A stretch of 64,000 bases of DNA from JANMJD01 sp963847945 (GTDB taxonomy: Bacteria; Actinomycetota; Acidimicrobiia; Acidimicrobiales; Ilumatobacteraceae): the NCBI GenBank assembly GCA_963847945.1, contig CAWKBX010000009.1, forward strand, positions 744,001 through 808,000. The letters run 5' to 3'. The stretch's first letter is position 1; each line of letters starts with the position of its first letter. Below are positions 24,463-34,900 of the stretch, piece after piece. Both the position numbers and the translations under genes were made by a program. The notes below the pieces were generated by a model. That model saw only the letters and a program-made list of their open reading frames with translations. It ran no database searches and had not been told where the DNA came from.

Positions 24463-25350
24463 TCACTTGATGGCACCCATGGCGAGACCACGGATCATGC
24501 GTTTTTGCGCCGCCCACCCGGCGAGCACCACCGGCAGGCTGGCGATGACCGAGGCCGCCGAGAGCTTGGCGAGGAAGTTCGCCTTCTCGTTGATGTTGGT
24601 GGTCACCCAGATCGGGATCGTCTGCGACCCGGCCGAGTTCAACTGCAGGGCGAAGAAATACTCGTTCCAACCGAAGATCATGCACAACAGGGCCGTGGCG
24701 GCAATGCCCGGAACGGCGATCGGCAGGATCACCGAGGTGAGTTGGCCGCGCAGCCCGGCCCCGTCGATCTCGGCGGCTTCGATGAGCTCACGTGGCACTT
24801 CCTGGAAGAACGACCGCAGCATCCATACGGCCAATGGCAAGTTCATGGCGGTGTACAGAATGACCAGCACCGTCCGGGTACCGAGCAAGTCGAACTCCTT
24901 GGCCAAGATGAACAATGGCAGGATCGAGGCGACCATCGGCAGGAACTTCGTCGAGATGAAGAACATCAGTACGTCGCGCCACTTCTTCACCGGACGGATC
25001 GCCAGGGCATAGGCGGCGGGAATGGCCAACACCAACACGATCGCCGTCGAGAGCAACACGACGAACGCCGAGTTGGAGAAGGCCTTGCCGAACGACAAGA
25101 TGCCCGGCGTCGATTCGGTCACCTCGCGGTAGCGATCGAGCGATGCATCGAACAGCACTTTGGGGCTACCGACGGCGTCGAGTTCCTCCTTGAAACTGCT
25201 GATCACCAGCCAGAAAATTGGGAAGAAGAACAGCAGGGCAACCAGCCACGCCATCGCGCCGAGGGCGGCGTTAACCGAGCGGCGCTCGCCGATGCCAAGG
25301 GTGGAACCGGAGCGCCGACGGCGGCCTGAACGAGCAGTGATGGCGGCCAT
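24463..25350 (-). CDS. ABC transporter permease, MalG type
   Basis: A 295-residue inner-membrane permease with six hydrophobic segments. The EAA loop that contacts the ATPase is ELIEAAEIDGAGLRGQLTSV near residue 200. The downstream part (IFGWNEYFFALQL, NFLAKLSAASVIASLP) is typical of MalG/SmoG-like proteins. Its ATG overlaps the stop of the MalF-type gene by one base. Polyol specificity is suggested by the dehydrogenase genes in the same locus. Confidence 0.92.
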   Translation of the reverse strand: MAAITARSGRRRRSGSTLGIGERRSVNAALGAMAWLVALLFFFPIFWLVISSFKEELDAVGSPKVLFDASLDRYREVTESTPGILSFGKAFSNSAFVVLLSTAIVLVLAIPAAYALAIRPVKKWRDVLMFFISTKFLPMVASILPLFILAKEFDLLGTRTVLVILYTAMNLPLAVWMLRSFFQEVPRELIEAAEIDGAGLRGQLTSVILPIAVPGIAATALLCMIFGWNEYFFALQLNSAGSQTIPIWVTTNINEKANFLAKLSAASVIASLPVVLAGWAAQKRMIRGLAMGAIK

Positions 25351-26255
25351 CAGACGATGTCCTCGCCTTCGAGGAGGCCCGAGAGCAGGCGGAGCGAAAG
25401 GTTGGCGATGATCAGCGCGGCGACGACCACGACGATCGAGTAGGCCGACGCCCGCCCGAACAGCCAGCCCCCGCCGATCGAGCGCTTGTAGACGAAGTAG
25501 GGGATGTTGGTGGAGCCCGGGCCGCCACCGGTCATCACGGCGACATGGTCGAAGGCTTGCACGATGTAGATCGTGCCGAGCAGCGTGCCCAACTCGAAGT
25601 ACGGGCGCAGATGGCGCAGGGTGAGCTGGCGGAACACGCCGAACGACGAGGCACCATCAACTTTGGCGGCTTCCAACACATCGGTCGGTTGGCTCTGCAA
25701 GCCGGCGAGCATGATCAGCATCATGAACGGGGTCCACTGCCACACCAGCACGGTGACCACCGATGAGGTGGGGTGCTGACCGACGAACTCGACGGGGTCC
25801 ATGCCGAACTGCTCGATGACCCAGTTGAGCACGCCGTAGAGGCTGTTGAACATCTGCAGTTTCCAGATCAGACCGGCGACTACCGGCATGATCAGGAACG
25901 GGGTGATCAGCAGCGTTCGCACGAAACCCTGACCGAAGAACTTGCGGTCGAGGAGGATGGCGAACAGCGTGCCGAGCACCAGCGAGATCAAGACGGCCGA
26001 GACTGTCATGGTGATCGTGACCCCGGCGGCTTCACGGAAGAATTTGTCGTCCTTCGTGAACAGTCGGGTGTAGTTCTTGAACCACACAAAGGTGCGAGGA
26101 CCAGGCGGAACGATCTTCCAGTTGGTCAGGCTGTACCAGATGCTCATCAGGAACGGAATCTGGGTGATGAGCACCGTGAAAATGAGTGCGGGAAGCAACG
26201 GGAGGCGCCGGCGCCACGGCTGATGGAAAACTGACTTCTGTTTCACATCGGCCAT
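25350..26255 (-). CDS. ABC transporter permease, MalF type
   Basis: A 301-residue permease with six hydrophobic segments (the first near 15-37) and the EAA loop DVLEAAKVDGASSFGVFRQ near residue 200. It resembles the SmoF/MtlF-type subunit of polyol importers (ALIFTVLITQIPFLMSIWYS at the start). It lies between the lipoprotein gene, 73 bases upstream, and the MalG-type gene. Confidence 0.92.
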   Translation of the reverse strand: MADVKQKSVFHQPWRRRLPLLPALIFTVLITQIPFLMSIWYSLTNWKIVPPGPRTFVWFKNYTRLFTKDDKFFREAAGVTITMTVSAVLISLVLGTLFAILLDRKFFGQGFVRTLLITPFLIMPVVAGLIWKLQMFNSLYGVLNWVIEQFGMDPVEFVGQHPTSSVVTVLVWQWTPFMMLIMLAGLQSQPTDVLEAAKVDGASSFGVFRQLTLRHLRPYFELGTLLGTIYIVQAFDHVAVMTGGGPGSTNIPYFVYKRSIGGGWLFGRASAYSIVVVVAALIIANLSLRLLSGLLEGEDIV

Positions 26256-26328
26256 GACACCAGCGCCTCCCTACTGCTCACTACTTCTCAGTTCTTACGT
26301 TTACTTCGGTAACCAGCGGAAATCAGAC

Positions 26329-27819
26329 TCAGGTCGAAACCTGCGAAGCGATGTCGTGACAGTCGGCCAGGGCCTCGTCAACGGTCTTCTGACCGGCGAT
26401 CACGGCCGAGAACAACTCGGTGCACTGGTTGCCGACGTCCTGGAACTCCGGGACACCGACGTACTGCACGCCGGGAAGACCCGGGCGCGGCTTGGTGCCG
26501 GGGTTGTCGATCGGCGCAGCAGCCATCGCCTCAAGGGTCGGACCGGCGAATGCGGCGGCGGCTTCCTTGTACTCCGGGATCTCATAGGTCGACAGGCGGG
26601 TCCCCGGGGGAATCCCGGCCCAACCGCCATCGATCAACGTGCCGGCCTGCTTCAGGTAGCCCGGGCCGGTGGCGAATGACAGGTACTGCCATGCCGCATC
26701 GACGTCCTTGGTGGTGTTGGGGATCGCCAGCGCCCAGCTCCACAGCCAGCCCGAGGCCTCGGTGACCTTGGTCGGGGCGAGGGCATAGCCGAGCTTGCCC
26801 TTGATCGGGCTGTCGTCACCCTCGAGGTTCGAGGCGGCAACCGTGGCGTCGTACCACATGGCGGCCTTGCCGTCCTGCATGGCCTTGGTGCACTCGTTGT
26901 ACGACGAGTTGGCGGCATCCTTCTCACCGGCGGCGGCGAGCAGGTCGGTGTAGAACGTCAGCGCCTCTTTGAACTCGGGCTGATCGACCTGCGAAGCGCC
27001 GATCGAGCCGTCGTCATTGGCGAGCCACCAGGTGCCACCGAAGGTGTTGAGCACGGTCGTGAACGCCGCACCCAAGTCGCCCCAGCCGGGCTTGCCACGC
27101 AGGCAGATGCCGGCCATGTCGGGGGTGTTGACGGCCTTGGCGACCGCAGCAACTTCGTCCCACGTGGGTGCGGCGGAGAGCTTCTGGCCAGCGGCCTCGA
27201 GCACGTCCTTGCGGTACATGAGGAACGACGACTCGGCATAGAACGGCGCGGCGTACATCTTGCCGTCGGCCGACAGACCACCGCGGACCGCGGGGATGAT
27301 GTCGTCGAGGTTGTACGTGGCGTCGGCCTCGGCCAACGGGGTGAGGTCGTTGAGCAGACCGGCGGCGCCGAACTGCGGGGCCTCGAACATTCCGATCATC
27401 ATGACGTCGAACTGCTCGCCGCCAGAGGCGACGTCGCGGGTGGTGACCTCACGCAGATCGCCTTCGCCGAGGATCGAGTAGTTGACCTTGATACCGGTCT
27501 TGGCGGTGAACAGCTCGGGGGTGAGCTTGGCGATGTCTTCCATCTGCGGGTTACCCACGATGGCGACATTGATCTCGCGCTCGGCGGCCGGGGCCGGCTC
27601 GGTGGCGGCCGGCTCAGCGGCGGGCTCGGTAACAGCCGGCTCAGCGGCGGGCTCGGTGACAGCCGGCTCCGCAGCAGCGGTAGCCGCGGGCTCCGCGGCG
27701 ACGGTGGTAGCCGCCTCGCCTCCGCTCGAACTGCTGCTGCCGCATGCGGCGATGACCAGGCCGAGCGCGGCAATGACTGCCAGCGAACGCCCGGTGCGCT
27801 TCGAAGAAGCTTTCTTCAT
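26329..27819 (-). CDS. ABC transporter substrate-binding lipoprotein (polyol/sugar type)
   Basis: A 496-residue extracellular solute-binding protein. A lipobox IAACGS at residues 24-29 anchors it to the outer face of the membrane. Residues about 30-85 are a low-complexity linker built of repeated EPAVTEPAA-like units. The binding domain follows, starting EREINVAIVGNPQMEDIAKL, with the type-1 solute-binding architecture (GICLRGKPGWGDLGAAFTT near 230). Similarity of the whole operon to SmoE/MtlE systems suggests sorbitol or mannitol. The Shine-Dalgarno GGGGAG precedes the ATG. Confidence 0.9.
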   Translation of the reverse strand: MKKASSKRTGRSLAVIAALGLVIAACGSSSSSGGEAATTVAAEPAATAAAEPAVTEPAAEPAVTEPAAEPAATEPAPAAEREINVAIVGNPQMEDIAKLTPELFTAKTGIKVNYSILGEGDLREVTTRDVASGGEQFDVMMIGMFEAPQFGAAGLLNDLTPLAEADATYNLDDIIPAVRGGLSADGKMYAAPFYAESSFLMYRKDVLEAAGQKLSAAPTWDEVAAVAKAVNTPDMAGICLRGKPGWGDLGAAFTTVLNTFGGTWWLANDDGSIGASQVDQPEFKEALTFYTDLLAAAGEKDAANSSYNECTKAMQDGKAAMWYDATVAASNLEGDDSPIKGKLGYALAPTKVTEASGWLWSWALAIPNTTKDVDAAWQYLSFATGPGYLKQAGTLIDGGWAGIPPGTRLSTYEIPEYKEAAAAFAGPTLEAMAAAPIDNPGTKPRPGLPGVQYVGVPEFQDVGNQCTELFSAVIAGQKTVDEALADCHDIASQVST

Positions 27820-27887
27820 GGGTGGTTCTCCCCTCAGATGAACTCAGTACGCGAGGGATACGTCCCCCGACCTACGCATTATGATGT

Positions 27888-27917
27888 GGGTTTGGTTGGT
27901 TATGCAAGACCAAACCC
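27888..27917. promoter_or_regulatory. Palindromic operator in divergent polyol promoter region
   Basis: A perfect inverted repeat GGGTTTGGT - 12 bases - ACCAAACCC in the 149-base gap between the binding-protein gene (minus) and the dehydrogenase gene (plus). A further similar half-site TGGTTTAGGG lies at 27951-27960. The DeoR-family regulator encoded at 29417 is the obvious candidate to bind here and control both directions. Confidence 0.7.
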
Positions 27918-27968
27918 AAGAGAACAGTCACTTTTCATGTGGTACTGAGTTGGTTTAGGGTGCGTGCT

Positions 27969-29381
27969 GTGAGCGACCACCAGCCAGTCTTGACTCTCAG
28001 CAACGACTCTCTAACCGCCGTGGCTGCCCGCGGCGTCCCCGTACCGACCTTCGATCGAGCCGCGCTCATGCCTCGCATTCTGCACATCGGCGTCGGCGGA
28101 TTCCATCGGGCCCATCTCGCGTTGTATACCCATGAGCTGGCCGAACTCGGTTCGACATGGGGCATTCGCGGTCTCGGGCTGCTCGCCACAGACACCCGCA
28201 TGGCCGAGGCGCTCAGCTCACAGGACTACCTCTACAGCCTCACCGAGAAGGGCACCGGCACCTTCGACCCACGGGTCATCGGCAGCATCATCGACTACGT
28301 CCTGGCCGACGAAGACCCGTCGCGAGCGATCGAAGTTATTGCCGATCCGATCACGGCAATCTTGTCATTGACGATCACCGAGGCCGGTTACGTGGAGCCC
28401 GCCGAGGGCCAGCGGACGACTTTCGACCTCATCGCCGACGGTCTCGCCCAGCGTCAGGCCGCTGGCGCGGGGCCGATCACGATCCTCAGTTGCGACAATC
28501 TGCCCGGCAACGGCGACGTCGCCCGACGGGCGATGATGGCCGCCGCGGCCCGCCACTCGGCGGTCCTCGCCGAGTGGATCACCGCCAACTGCAGCTTCCC
28601 CAACTCGATGGTCGACCGGATCACCCCGCAGACCGCACCCGCCGACCGGGCGTGGTTGCTCGACAACTATGGCGTCGACGACCGGTGGCCCGTCGTCGGC
28701 GAACCGTTCCGCCAGTGGGTGATCGAGGACGACTTCATCGCCGGACGACCCGATTGGGAAGACGTCGGAGTGTTGTTCACCGACGACGTGCACCGCTGGG
28801 AGCTGTACAAGCTGCGCTTCCTCAACGCCGGACATTCCTGCATGGCCTACCTGGCGGCATTGGCCGGCGTGGTCTACGTCGACGAGGCCATGTCAATGAC
28901 GCCGATCATCGACTTCCTCGACGAACTGCTCTACACCGAGGCGCTGCCCACCCTGGCGGAGATCCCCGGTCATCGTCGCGAGGACTACATCACAACGGTG
29001 CTCGGGCGTTTCACCAACACCGGGGTACGCGATCAGATCGCCCGGTTGTGCATCGACGGCACCGCCAAGTTCCCGACGTTTCTGATCCCGACGATCGAGC
29101 GTCAACTCGAACTCGGCGGTCCGATCCGCTGCGCCACCCTCGCCCTGGCCGCCTGGGCTCGGTACCTCGGCACCGTGCCGATCGACGAGCAGTCGTTCGA
29201 CACCCACGGCGACGCGACACGCCCGTTCGCGGTGCGCGCCCTGGGGGACCCAGCCGCGTTCCTGGCGTTGTCGAATGTGTTTCCTCCTGCACTGCAGCAC
29301 AACGAACGGTTTTGTGAAACGTTCGTGAACGCATACCGCCAACTCGAAGCGCGAGGCCCCATCGCCGCCATGATGGGCTAG
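27969..29381 (+). CDS. Mannitol/polyol 2-dehydrogenase (long-chain type)
   Basis: A 470-residue dehydrogenase of the mannitol dehydrogenase (MtlK/UxuB) family. The NAD-binding motif is in ILHIGVGGFHRAHLALYT near residue 40, and NSMVDRITPQT near 220 is the family signature. The catalytic Lys is probably in ELYKLRFLNAGHS near 290. It oxidises mannitol to fructose, or a similar polyol or sugar acid. I chose the GTG at 27969 (SDHQPVLTLSN); a GTG at 27939 is also in frame but would place the start inside the operator half-site region. Confidence 0.9.
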   Translation: MSDHQPVLTLSNDSLTAVAARGVPVPTFDRAALMPRILHIGVGGFHRAHLALYTHELAELGSTWGIRGLGLLATDTRMAEALSSQDYLYSLTEKGTGTFDPRVIGSIIDYVLADEDPSRAIEVIADPITAILSLTITEAGYVEPAEGQRTTFDLIADGLAQRQAAGAGPITILSCDNLPGNGDVARRAMMAAAARHSAVLAEWITANCSFPNSMVDRITPQTAPADRAWLLDNYGVDDRWPVVGEPFRQWVIEDDFIAGRPDWEDVGVLFTDDVHRWELYKLRFLNAGHSCMAYLAALAGVVYVDEAMSMTPIIDFLDELLYTEALPTLAEIPGHRREDYITTVLGRFTNTGVRDQIARLCIDGTAKFPTFLIPTIERQLELGGPIRCATLALAAWARYLGTVPIDEQSFDTHGDATRPFAVRALGDPAAFLALSNVFPPALQHNERFCETFVNAYRQLEARGPIAAMMG

Positions 29382-29416
29382 ACAGCAGTGTCCAACCGAG
29401 AGCTGGAGCGGCGCTC

Positions 29417-30229
29417 ATGAGCACAACAACATCGGATCTTCGGGCCCCCGATCTCAGCCGCGCCTCTCGCTTCCCTCACGAACGGCAACACGAGATCTAT
29501 CTGCTGGCGCTACGTCACGGGACGGTCGATGTCTCGGAGCTCGCCCGCCAGTTCGACGTGACAACCGAGACGATCCGCCGTGACCTGTCGGAGTTGCAGA
29601 CCCGTCAGCTGGTACGCCGGGTGCATGGCGGAGCGGTACCCGTCGAACGGCAACGCCACGAGCCCATGGTCGAGGCTCGCGGGGCGCTCAACGGCGAGGA
29701 AAAGCTGCGAATCGCCCAAAAGGCGATCCTGCAGATCCCCACCCAGGGTTCGGTGATCATCGACTCCGGTTCCACCGGGCAACGCTTCGCCGACGTGTTC
29801 CCGGCAACGTCAGCCGTGCAAGTTGTCACCAACTCGCTGGCGACGGCGTTGACCTTGGCCCGCCGAGGAGTCAACCAACTGTCGGTGCTCGGCGGTTCAG
29901 TGCGTACGAACACGTTCGCGATGGTCGACGCGTCGGTGGTCGAAGCGGTGCGCCGCGTCCGCGCCGACGTGCTGTTTATCAGCTGCGACGGCTTCTCGAT
30001 GGAGCGCGGCCTGACCACCCCGTATCGCGAAGAAGCCCTGGTCAAGCGGGCGATGATCGAGAGTTCGCGGTGGGTTGTGGCGCTCGTTGACCACTCAAAG
30101 TTCGGCAACGACCAGATGTTCGGCTACGCCGGTTTCGAAGACATCGACGTGCTGATCACCGACAGCCGGGTCGCCGACGACGAGGTGCAGTTACTCGAGT
30201 CCCACGACATCGAAGTGGTCCGTGGATAG
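29417..30229 (+). CDS. DeoR-family transcriptional regulator
   Basis: A 270-residue regulator. The N-terminal winged helix (RQHEIYLLALRHGTVDVSEL then ARQFDVTTETIRRDLSEL, residues 24-65) is the DeoR signature. It is followed by the RRVHGGAV wing and the sugar-phosphate-binding DeoRC domain (SVIIDSGSTGQRFADV near 115, FISCDGFSMERGLTTPY near 190). Such proteins usually repress sugar or polyol genes until a phosphorylated sugar binds. It lies 35 bases after the dehydrogenase gene and likely acts at the palindrome at 27888. Confidence 0.92.
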   Translation: MSTTTSDLRAPDLSRASRFPHERQHEIYLLALRHGTVDVSELARQFDVTTETIRRDLSELQTRQLVRRVHGGAVPVERQRHEPMVEARGALNGEEKLRIAQKAILQIPTQGSVIIDSGSTGQRFADVFPATSAVQVVTNSLATALTLARRGVNQLSVLGGSVRTNTFAMVDASVVEAVRRVRADVLFISCDGFSMERGLTTPYREEALVKRAMIESSRWVVALVDHSKFGNDQMFGYAGFEDIDVLITDSRVADDEVQLLESHDIEVVRG

Positions 30230-31016
30230 CCCCACACCCGCCCAGATCATGGCCTGGGAGGCCACCGCCGTCGCCACCGTTCGCCGAGCGGCCCGTTTGA
30301 TCCGCGACAACCTCGGCCAGAACGCCGGGGTCGGATTGAAGAGCTCACCAACCGATGTCGTCACGCAAACCGACCTCGACTCGGAGTTGTTGATCCGAGA
30401 GTGCCTCTTGGCTTCCACCCCCGATGCGGGGATCATCGGCGAGGAAGGCGGCCAGACCACCGCCGCAGCTCCACTGCAGTGGATCATCGACCCGCTCGAC
30501 GGCACGGTCAACTTCACGTACGGGGTGCCGCTGTTCGCCGTCAGCATCGCCGCCGCCTACGAGGGGACGATGGTCGCCGGGGCGGTCATCGACGTGTTGC
30601 GCGACGAGGTGTTCTCGGCTGGGCTCGGCCTCGGGGCCCGCTGCGACGGCGGACAGATCACCGCGTCGAGTTGCTTTTCGCTTGCCGATGCCCTGGTCAC
30701 CACCGGTTTTTCGTATAGAGCCGCGCTGCGCGAAACCCAGGGACACGTGGTCGGACGGTTGCTCCCGCTCGTTCGCGATATCCGTTGCTTCGGATCCGCG
30801 GCGCTGCAAATGTGCTGGCTGGCTTGCGGACGGGTCGATGCCTATTACGAGCGCGACACCAAGGTGTGGGACTACGCGGCGGGGTCGTTGATCGTCACCG
30901 AGTCGGGGGCCCTGGTCGAGTTGCATTGCCCCGAGAACGATGCGCTCGTCGTCGCCGCGCCAACCGGATTGTTCGACGCCCTGCGCCCGCTCGTCGACCC
31001 GATTCTCACTCCCTAA
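30222..31016 (+). CDS. Inositol monophosphatase-family sugar phosphatase
   Basis: A 264-residue protein whose GTG start overlaps the regulator stop by 8 bases. The metal-binding motifs of the family are present: DVVTQTDLDSE near residue 47, GEEGG near 73, IDPLDGTVNFTYG near 89 and KVWDYAAGSLIVTESG near 215. It probably removes phosphate from an inositol, polyol or sugar phosphate; the locus suggests the latter. Slightly short in the first part compared with SuhB but otherwise complete. Confidence 0.88.
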   Translation: MDSPTPAQIMAWEATAVATVRRAARLIRDNLGQNAGVGLKSSPTDVVTQTDLDSELLIRECLLASTPDAGIIGEEGGQTTAAAPLQWIIDPLDGTVNFTYGVPLFAVSIAAAYEGTMVAGAVIDVLRDEVFSAGLGLGARCDGGQITASSCFSLADALVTTGFSYRAALRETQGHVVGRLLPLVRDIRCFGSAALQMCWLACGRVDAYYERDTKVWDYAAGSLIVTESGALVELHCPENDALVVAAPTGLFDALRPLVDPILTP

Positions 31017-31836
31017 CCGCCGCCACCCCACCCGTCGAGCGCCAGACCGCCAGCAGCTCACGAGCGTCGAGGCCTTCACCGAGGCGAGCCGCAGCCTCGA
31101 TGCCCCACCAGATTTCGAACTCGGCGTCCGACGAGGCGAAGGCGGCGGACGCGGCATCACGGTAGGCGTCGTGCAGTTGGTTCAACACGTCAAGTTGCGC
31201 CTCGGGAAGGTGGGCAACCGAACCCGCCGTCGCTCCTCCGGCACCGATCAACAACCGAGTTCGGGCGATGTCGCCGGCCGGGTTGCCGCGGCACGCGTCG
31301 AACCAGTCGATCAACACCGGACCCTGCGATGAGAGAATCACGTTGCCCGGGTGCACGTCGCCGTGACAGAGGTGAAGCCGGTCGGGGTCGACCGGAATCT
31401 GAGCGAGGACCGCCCCGATTGCGGGTTCCACCGTCACCGCGGCCAGGCGAATCTTGCAGGCCAACCGGTCGCGCTGGCGGGGCAGAGTCACCGGCGGCGC
31501 GAGCCGCAGCACCTCGACGTGCAGTTCGGCCAACCGCAACCCCATCGCCGCGGCCTCGTTGGGGTGATCAAGGATGTAGCGCCACATCGACACCCCACGG
31601 ACTCGTTCGTAGAGGCTGACGGTGCGCCCGTCGATCTCGACCACATCCACCACCCGGGGGGCGGGGGCGCCGGCGGATCGAACCGCCGCGGTGTACATCG
31701 CTTCGTGACGAATCCAGGCGTCGGGGGTTGAGGCCAACGGAACTTTGGCGACAACGTCAGCCCCAACGGCATGCACCGTCGAGCGTGTCCCGGTCGCGAT
31801 CAGTTCCCCCAGTGTTGTCACCTGTGCTGCCCCCAC
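31006..31836 (-). CDS. Aminoglycoside-phosphotransferase-like kinase
   Basis: A 276-residue protein kinase-like phosphotransferase. The catalytic loop is LCHGDVHPGNVILS near residue 175 (Asp and Asn) and the metal-binding Asp lies in VLIDWFDACRGNP near 193. An N-lobe VVAKVPLA near residue 30 supplies the Lys. The family phosphorylates small molecules such as choline, fructosamine, homoserine or antibiotics; the substrate is not readable. It converges on the phosphatase gene with an 11-base overlap of ends. Confidence 0.82.
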   Translation of the reverse strand: MGAAQVTTLGELIATGTRSTVHAVGADVVAKVPLASTPDAWIRHEAMYTAAVRSAGAPAPRVVDVVEIDGRTVSLYERVRGVSMWRYILDHPNEAAAMGLRLAELHVEVLRLAPPVTLPRQRDRLACKIRLAAVTVEPAIGAVLAQIPVDPDRLHLCHGDVHPGNVILSSQGPVLIDWFDACRGNPAGDIARTRLLIGAGGATAGSVAHLPEAQLDVLNQLHDAYRDAASAAFASSDAEFEIWWGIEAAARLGEGLDARELLAVWRSTGGVAAVRE

Positions 31837-31974
31837 TCCACCCCGATGGACTGTAGGCGACCGTCATCGGCCGAGTTTGACCGCGGCATCGTGATGGTGG
31901 GAACGACGTTCCAGTCGCATCCGTCACACCGAATTCCCCGTCATTTCAGGCGCTCATTGTGGTCTATATCTACG

Positions 31975-34900
31975 ATGCGTGCCGATCCTCCCCTGCCTAT
32001 CACTGAAACCAACCTCGACAAGGGAAACTTCAACCTCTCTGGGCGTTCAATCGTTCGGAATCGACGCGCTGCACTGCGAGGCGCGGTCGTTGCGGTGGTC
32101 GCCATCATCGCCGGACTCGTCGTGGTCGCCCCACAGCCCAGCACCGCGGCCGTCCAACACCCGTCGTTGGCTCCAACGATCCCGGCGACGGGCTACCCGA
32201 TCATCCGGCCAACCCCGACGTACTTCACCGTCAATGGCAACTGCCCCAATGGCTGCACCCTGCCTCGCGAAGTGATGGTCGTCGACCAACTCGGTCGCTA
32301 CATCGTCTCTGGCGGCAACTTCCATGAGGTCGAGTTGCAAAACGGCACGGTGTTGCAGCAGAAGTACTTCGCCGCCTGGAACATCGACACCAAGCAGATC
32401 GTCTGCGCCAACAAGTTCACCTTCGACGACGAGGTGCTCTCGGTTTCCGCCGGACCGACGGCGACGACGGTCTATGTCGGTGGGCGGTTCTCGAAGATCA
32501 CCGGCGGCGACGGCGTGATCCGCTCGCGCACCCGTATCGCCCTGCTCAACCTGGCCGATTGCTCGGTCGACAAGACGTTCGCCCCGCTGGGTGCGAACGA
32601 CAAGATCACCGCGATTGTGCGCAACGCCGATCGCCTGTACATCGGCGGCGACTTCACCGCCATCGGCGGAACGGCCATCGAAACCATCGCCGAACTCAAC
32701 GCCAAGACCGGCGCGGTGAACCCGGCGTTCGGCTTCCCGACCACCGGGGAGCAGGTCGGCCGGGTCAAGGCCCTGGCCCTCAACCCCGACGCCACCCGTC
32801 TGATCCTCGCCGGCCGCTTCGGCACGATGACCCGCGGGGCCCAATCGATCGTCAACCCGACCGCGGTGATCGACATCTCAGTCCCCGCTGCCCCGACGCT
32901 GACCGCCCACGCGTCCACCGGATACACCCCGGGCGTCTTCGATCTGCAAGCCGCCTCGATCTCCCCGACCGGTGACACGATCGCCCTCGCCTACGGCACC
33001 GCCACCGTGTCGGACTACGTCTACCTCAGCCCGACCACCGAGTCATCGGTGCGTTACCGCTGGGGCCACTACATGCGCGACTCGAGCTTCGGGATTGCCG
33101 TCTCGAACAACGCGGTCTACGTCACCGGTCACTTCTGCAAGATCGACCCCGGGCCGGGCACATCGGATGCAATGACGCCGCAGATGGGTCTCGATGTCTG
33201 CACCGGCACGTCGTTCACCGGCGGCGTGTGGCGCTCGCATATCGCCGCGCTCTCGCTGACCGATGGCACCCCGCTCCCGTGGAACCCAGGCCAGAACTCG
33301 ACCAACGGTGGCAAGGCGATGGCCGTCACGGCTCGCGGCCTGTTGTCGGGCTTCGACGGCGACCGCGTCAACGGCATCCGCACCGGCGCCGTCGCCTTCT
33401 TCGACTTCGGTGCACAGATCGAGGACGTCACGCCCCCGAGCGATGTCTCGTTCCTCAGCCCGCTGCCCGATGGCACCGTCAACCAGCCCGCCCTGATCTC
33501 GGGCAGCGCCGCCGACAACCTCGCAGTCACGTCGTATCGGCTCGGGGTTCGCAACGTTGCCGACAACATGTGGCTGCAGCCCGATGGCACGTTCCTGGCG
33601 ACCTACTACGAGTTCAACATTCGCGCCGAGACCAACGGCAGCTTCAGCACCCAACTCGCCCTGCCCGCCGGCACCTACTCCGCCGTCGCCCGGGCGGTTG
33701 ACGCGGCCGGGCTCCGCTCGGCGAACGATGCCGCCGTCCGCTTCACCGAGACCGGCAACGAGGGCGAACTCCCGACATCGACGCTGGTGCTTCCGGCGGC
33801 TCCGTTGCGCACCGAAGCCGACCTGACGATCACCGGTCTCGCCACCGATAACGTCGCCGTTTCGTCGATTGCCGTCGAGGTCCGCGACGCCCTCGGGGCG
33901 TACGTGCAAGACGACGGCACGGTTTCGGCCGTCGTCAACGACCTGCCCGTCACGATCACCGCCGGTGCCCTCGGAACGCCGTCGGCCGCGTGGGCGACCT
34001 CGGCGGGCACCCGCCTACCGGCTGGCGATTACACGATCAAGCTGACCGTCCGTGACCCGGCTGGCAACGTGCGGCTGGAGACGACGGTGGCATGGCTCTT
34101 GGCAACCAGCCCGGTCGTCACGTGGACGACGCCCGGGCTGCGCATCCTCAACGATGAGCGGTTCGTGGTCGCCGCAACGGTCAACGACAACGTCAAGGTC
34201 ACGAGTGCAAAACTGCGCGTGACCAATTCAGCCGGTCTGTTTCTCCAGGTCAATGGCACATTCGCCGCGTCGCCCAAGGATCTCCCGGCGACGATCACGG
34301 GCGTCGGAACGGCCAACGTGCTCGTGGGCTACGACGCCGCGTTCCTCGCCCTCGGCACCTACAAAGCAACGATCATCGCCACCGACGATGTGAAGAACAC
34401 GACGACCGCCAACCGCAACGTAACCGTGGCGAACACCCAGCAGATCGTGACCAAGGCGGTGACCTCACACAGCGGGTTCCGTACGCGGAAGCAGAGCTAC
34501 GTGGTCGGCTACACCTTCCGCGTCGCCCAACCCCGCACCGTCACCGCACTCGGCATGTTCGACGTCAACGGCAACGGCCTGAACGACAACCCCGACGCGG
34601 TGAGCGCCGGACTGTGGCGCCAGTCCGACCGGCTCCTGCTGGGCCAGGCCTCGATCCGCAAGAACGTCACCGTCGACGGTGGATGGTTCTACGCCAACAT
34701 GGCCGCCCCGGTGACCCTGCAGCCGGGCGTCACCTACGTCGTCGGCGTGCAGGCGCTGTCGGTCGGTGAGGGGTTTGCCGACCTCGGCACCGTCGCCTGG
34801 GATCCGGGCGTGAGCGTCACGGGCTACGCAACGCTGACCGGCGTCACCTTTGGATACCCCGCGACCCAGGGCACCGGCACGGTGTGTTGTGGGTTCCCGA

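Noticed and set aside
31771..31974. 68-codon N-terminal extension of the large secreted protein
   Set aside because: It would bury the signal peptide; the ATG at 31975 gives a proper export signal.
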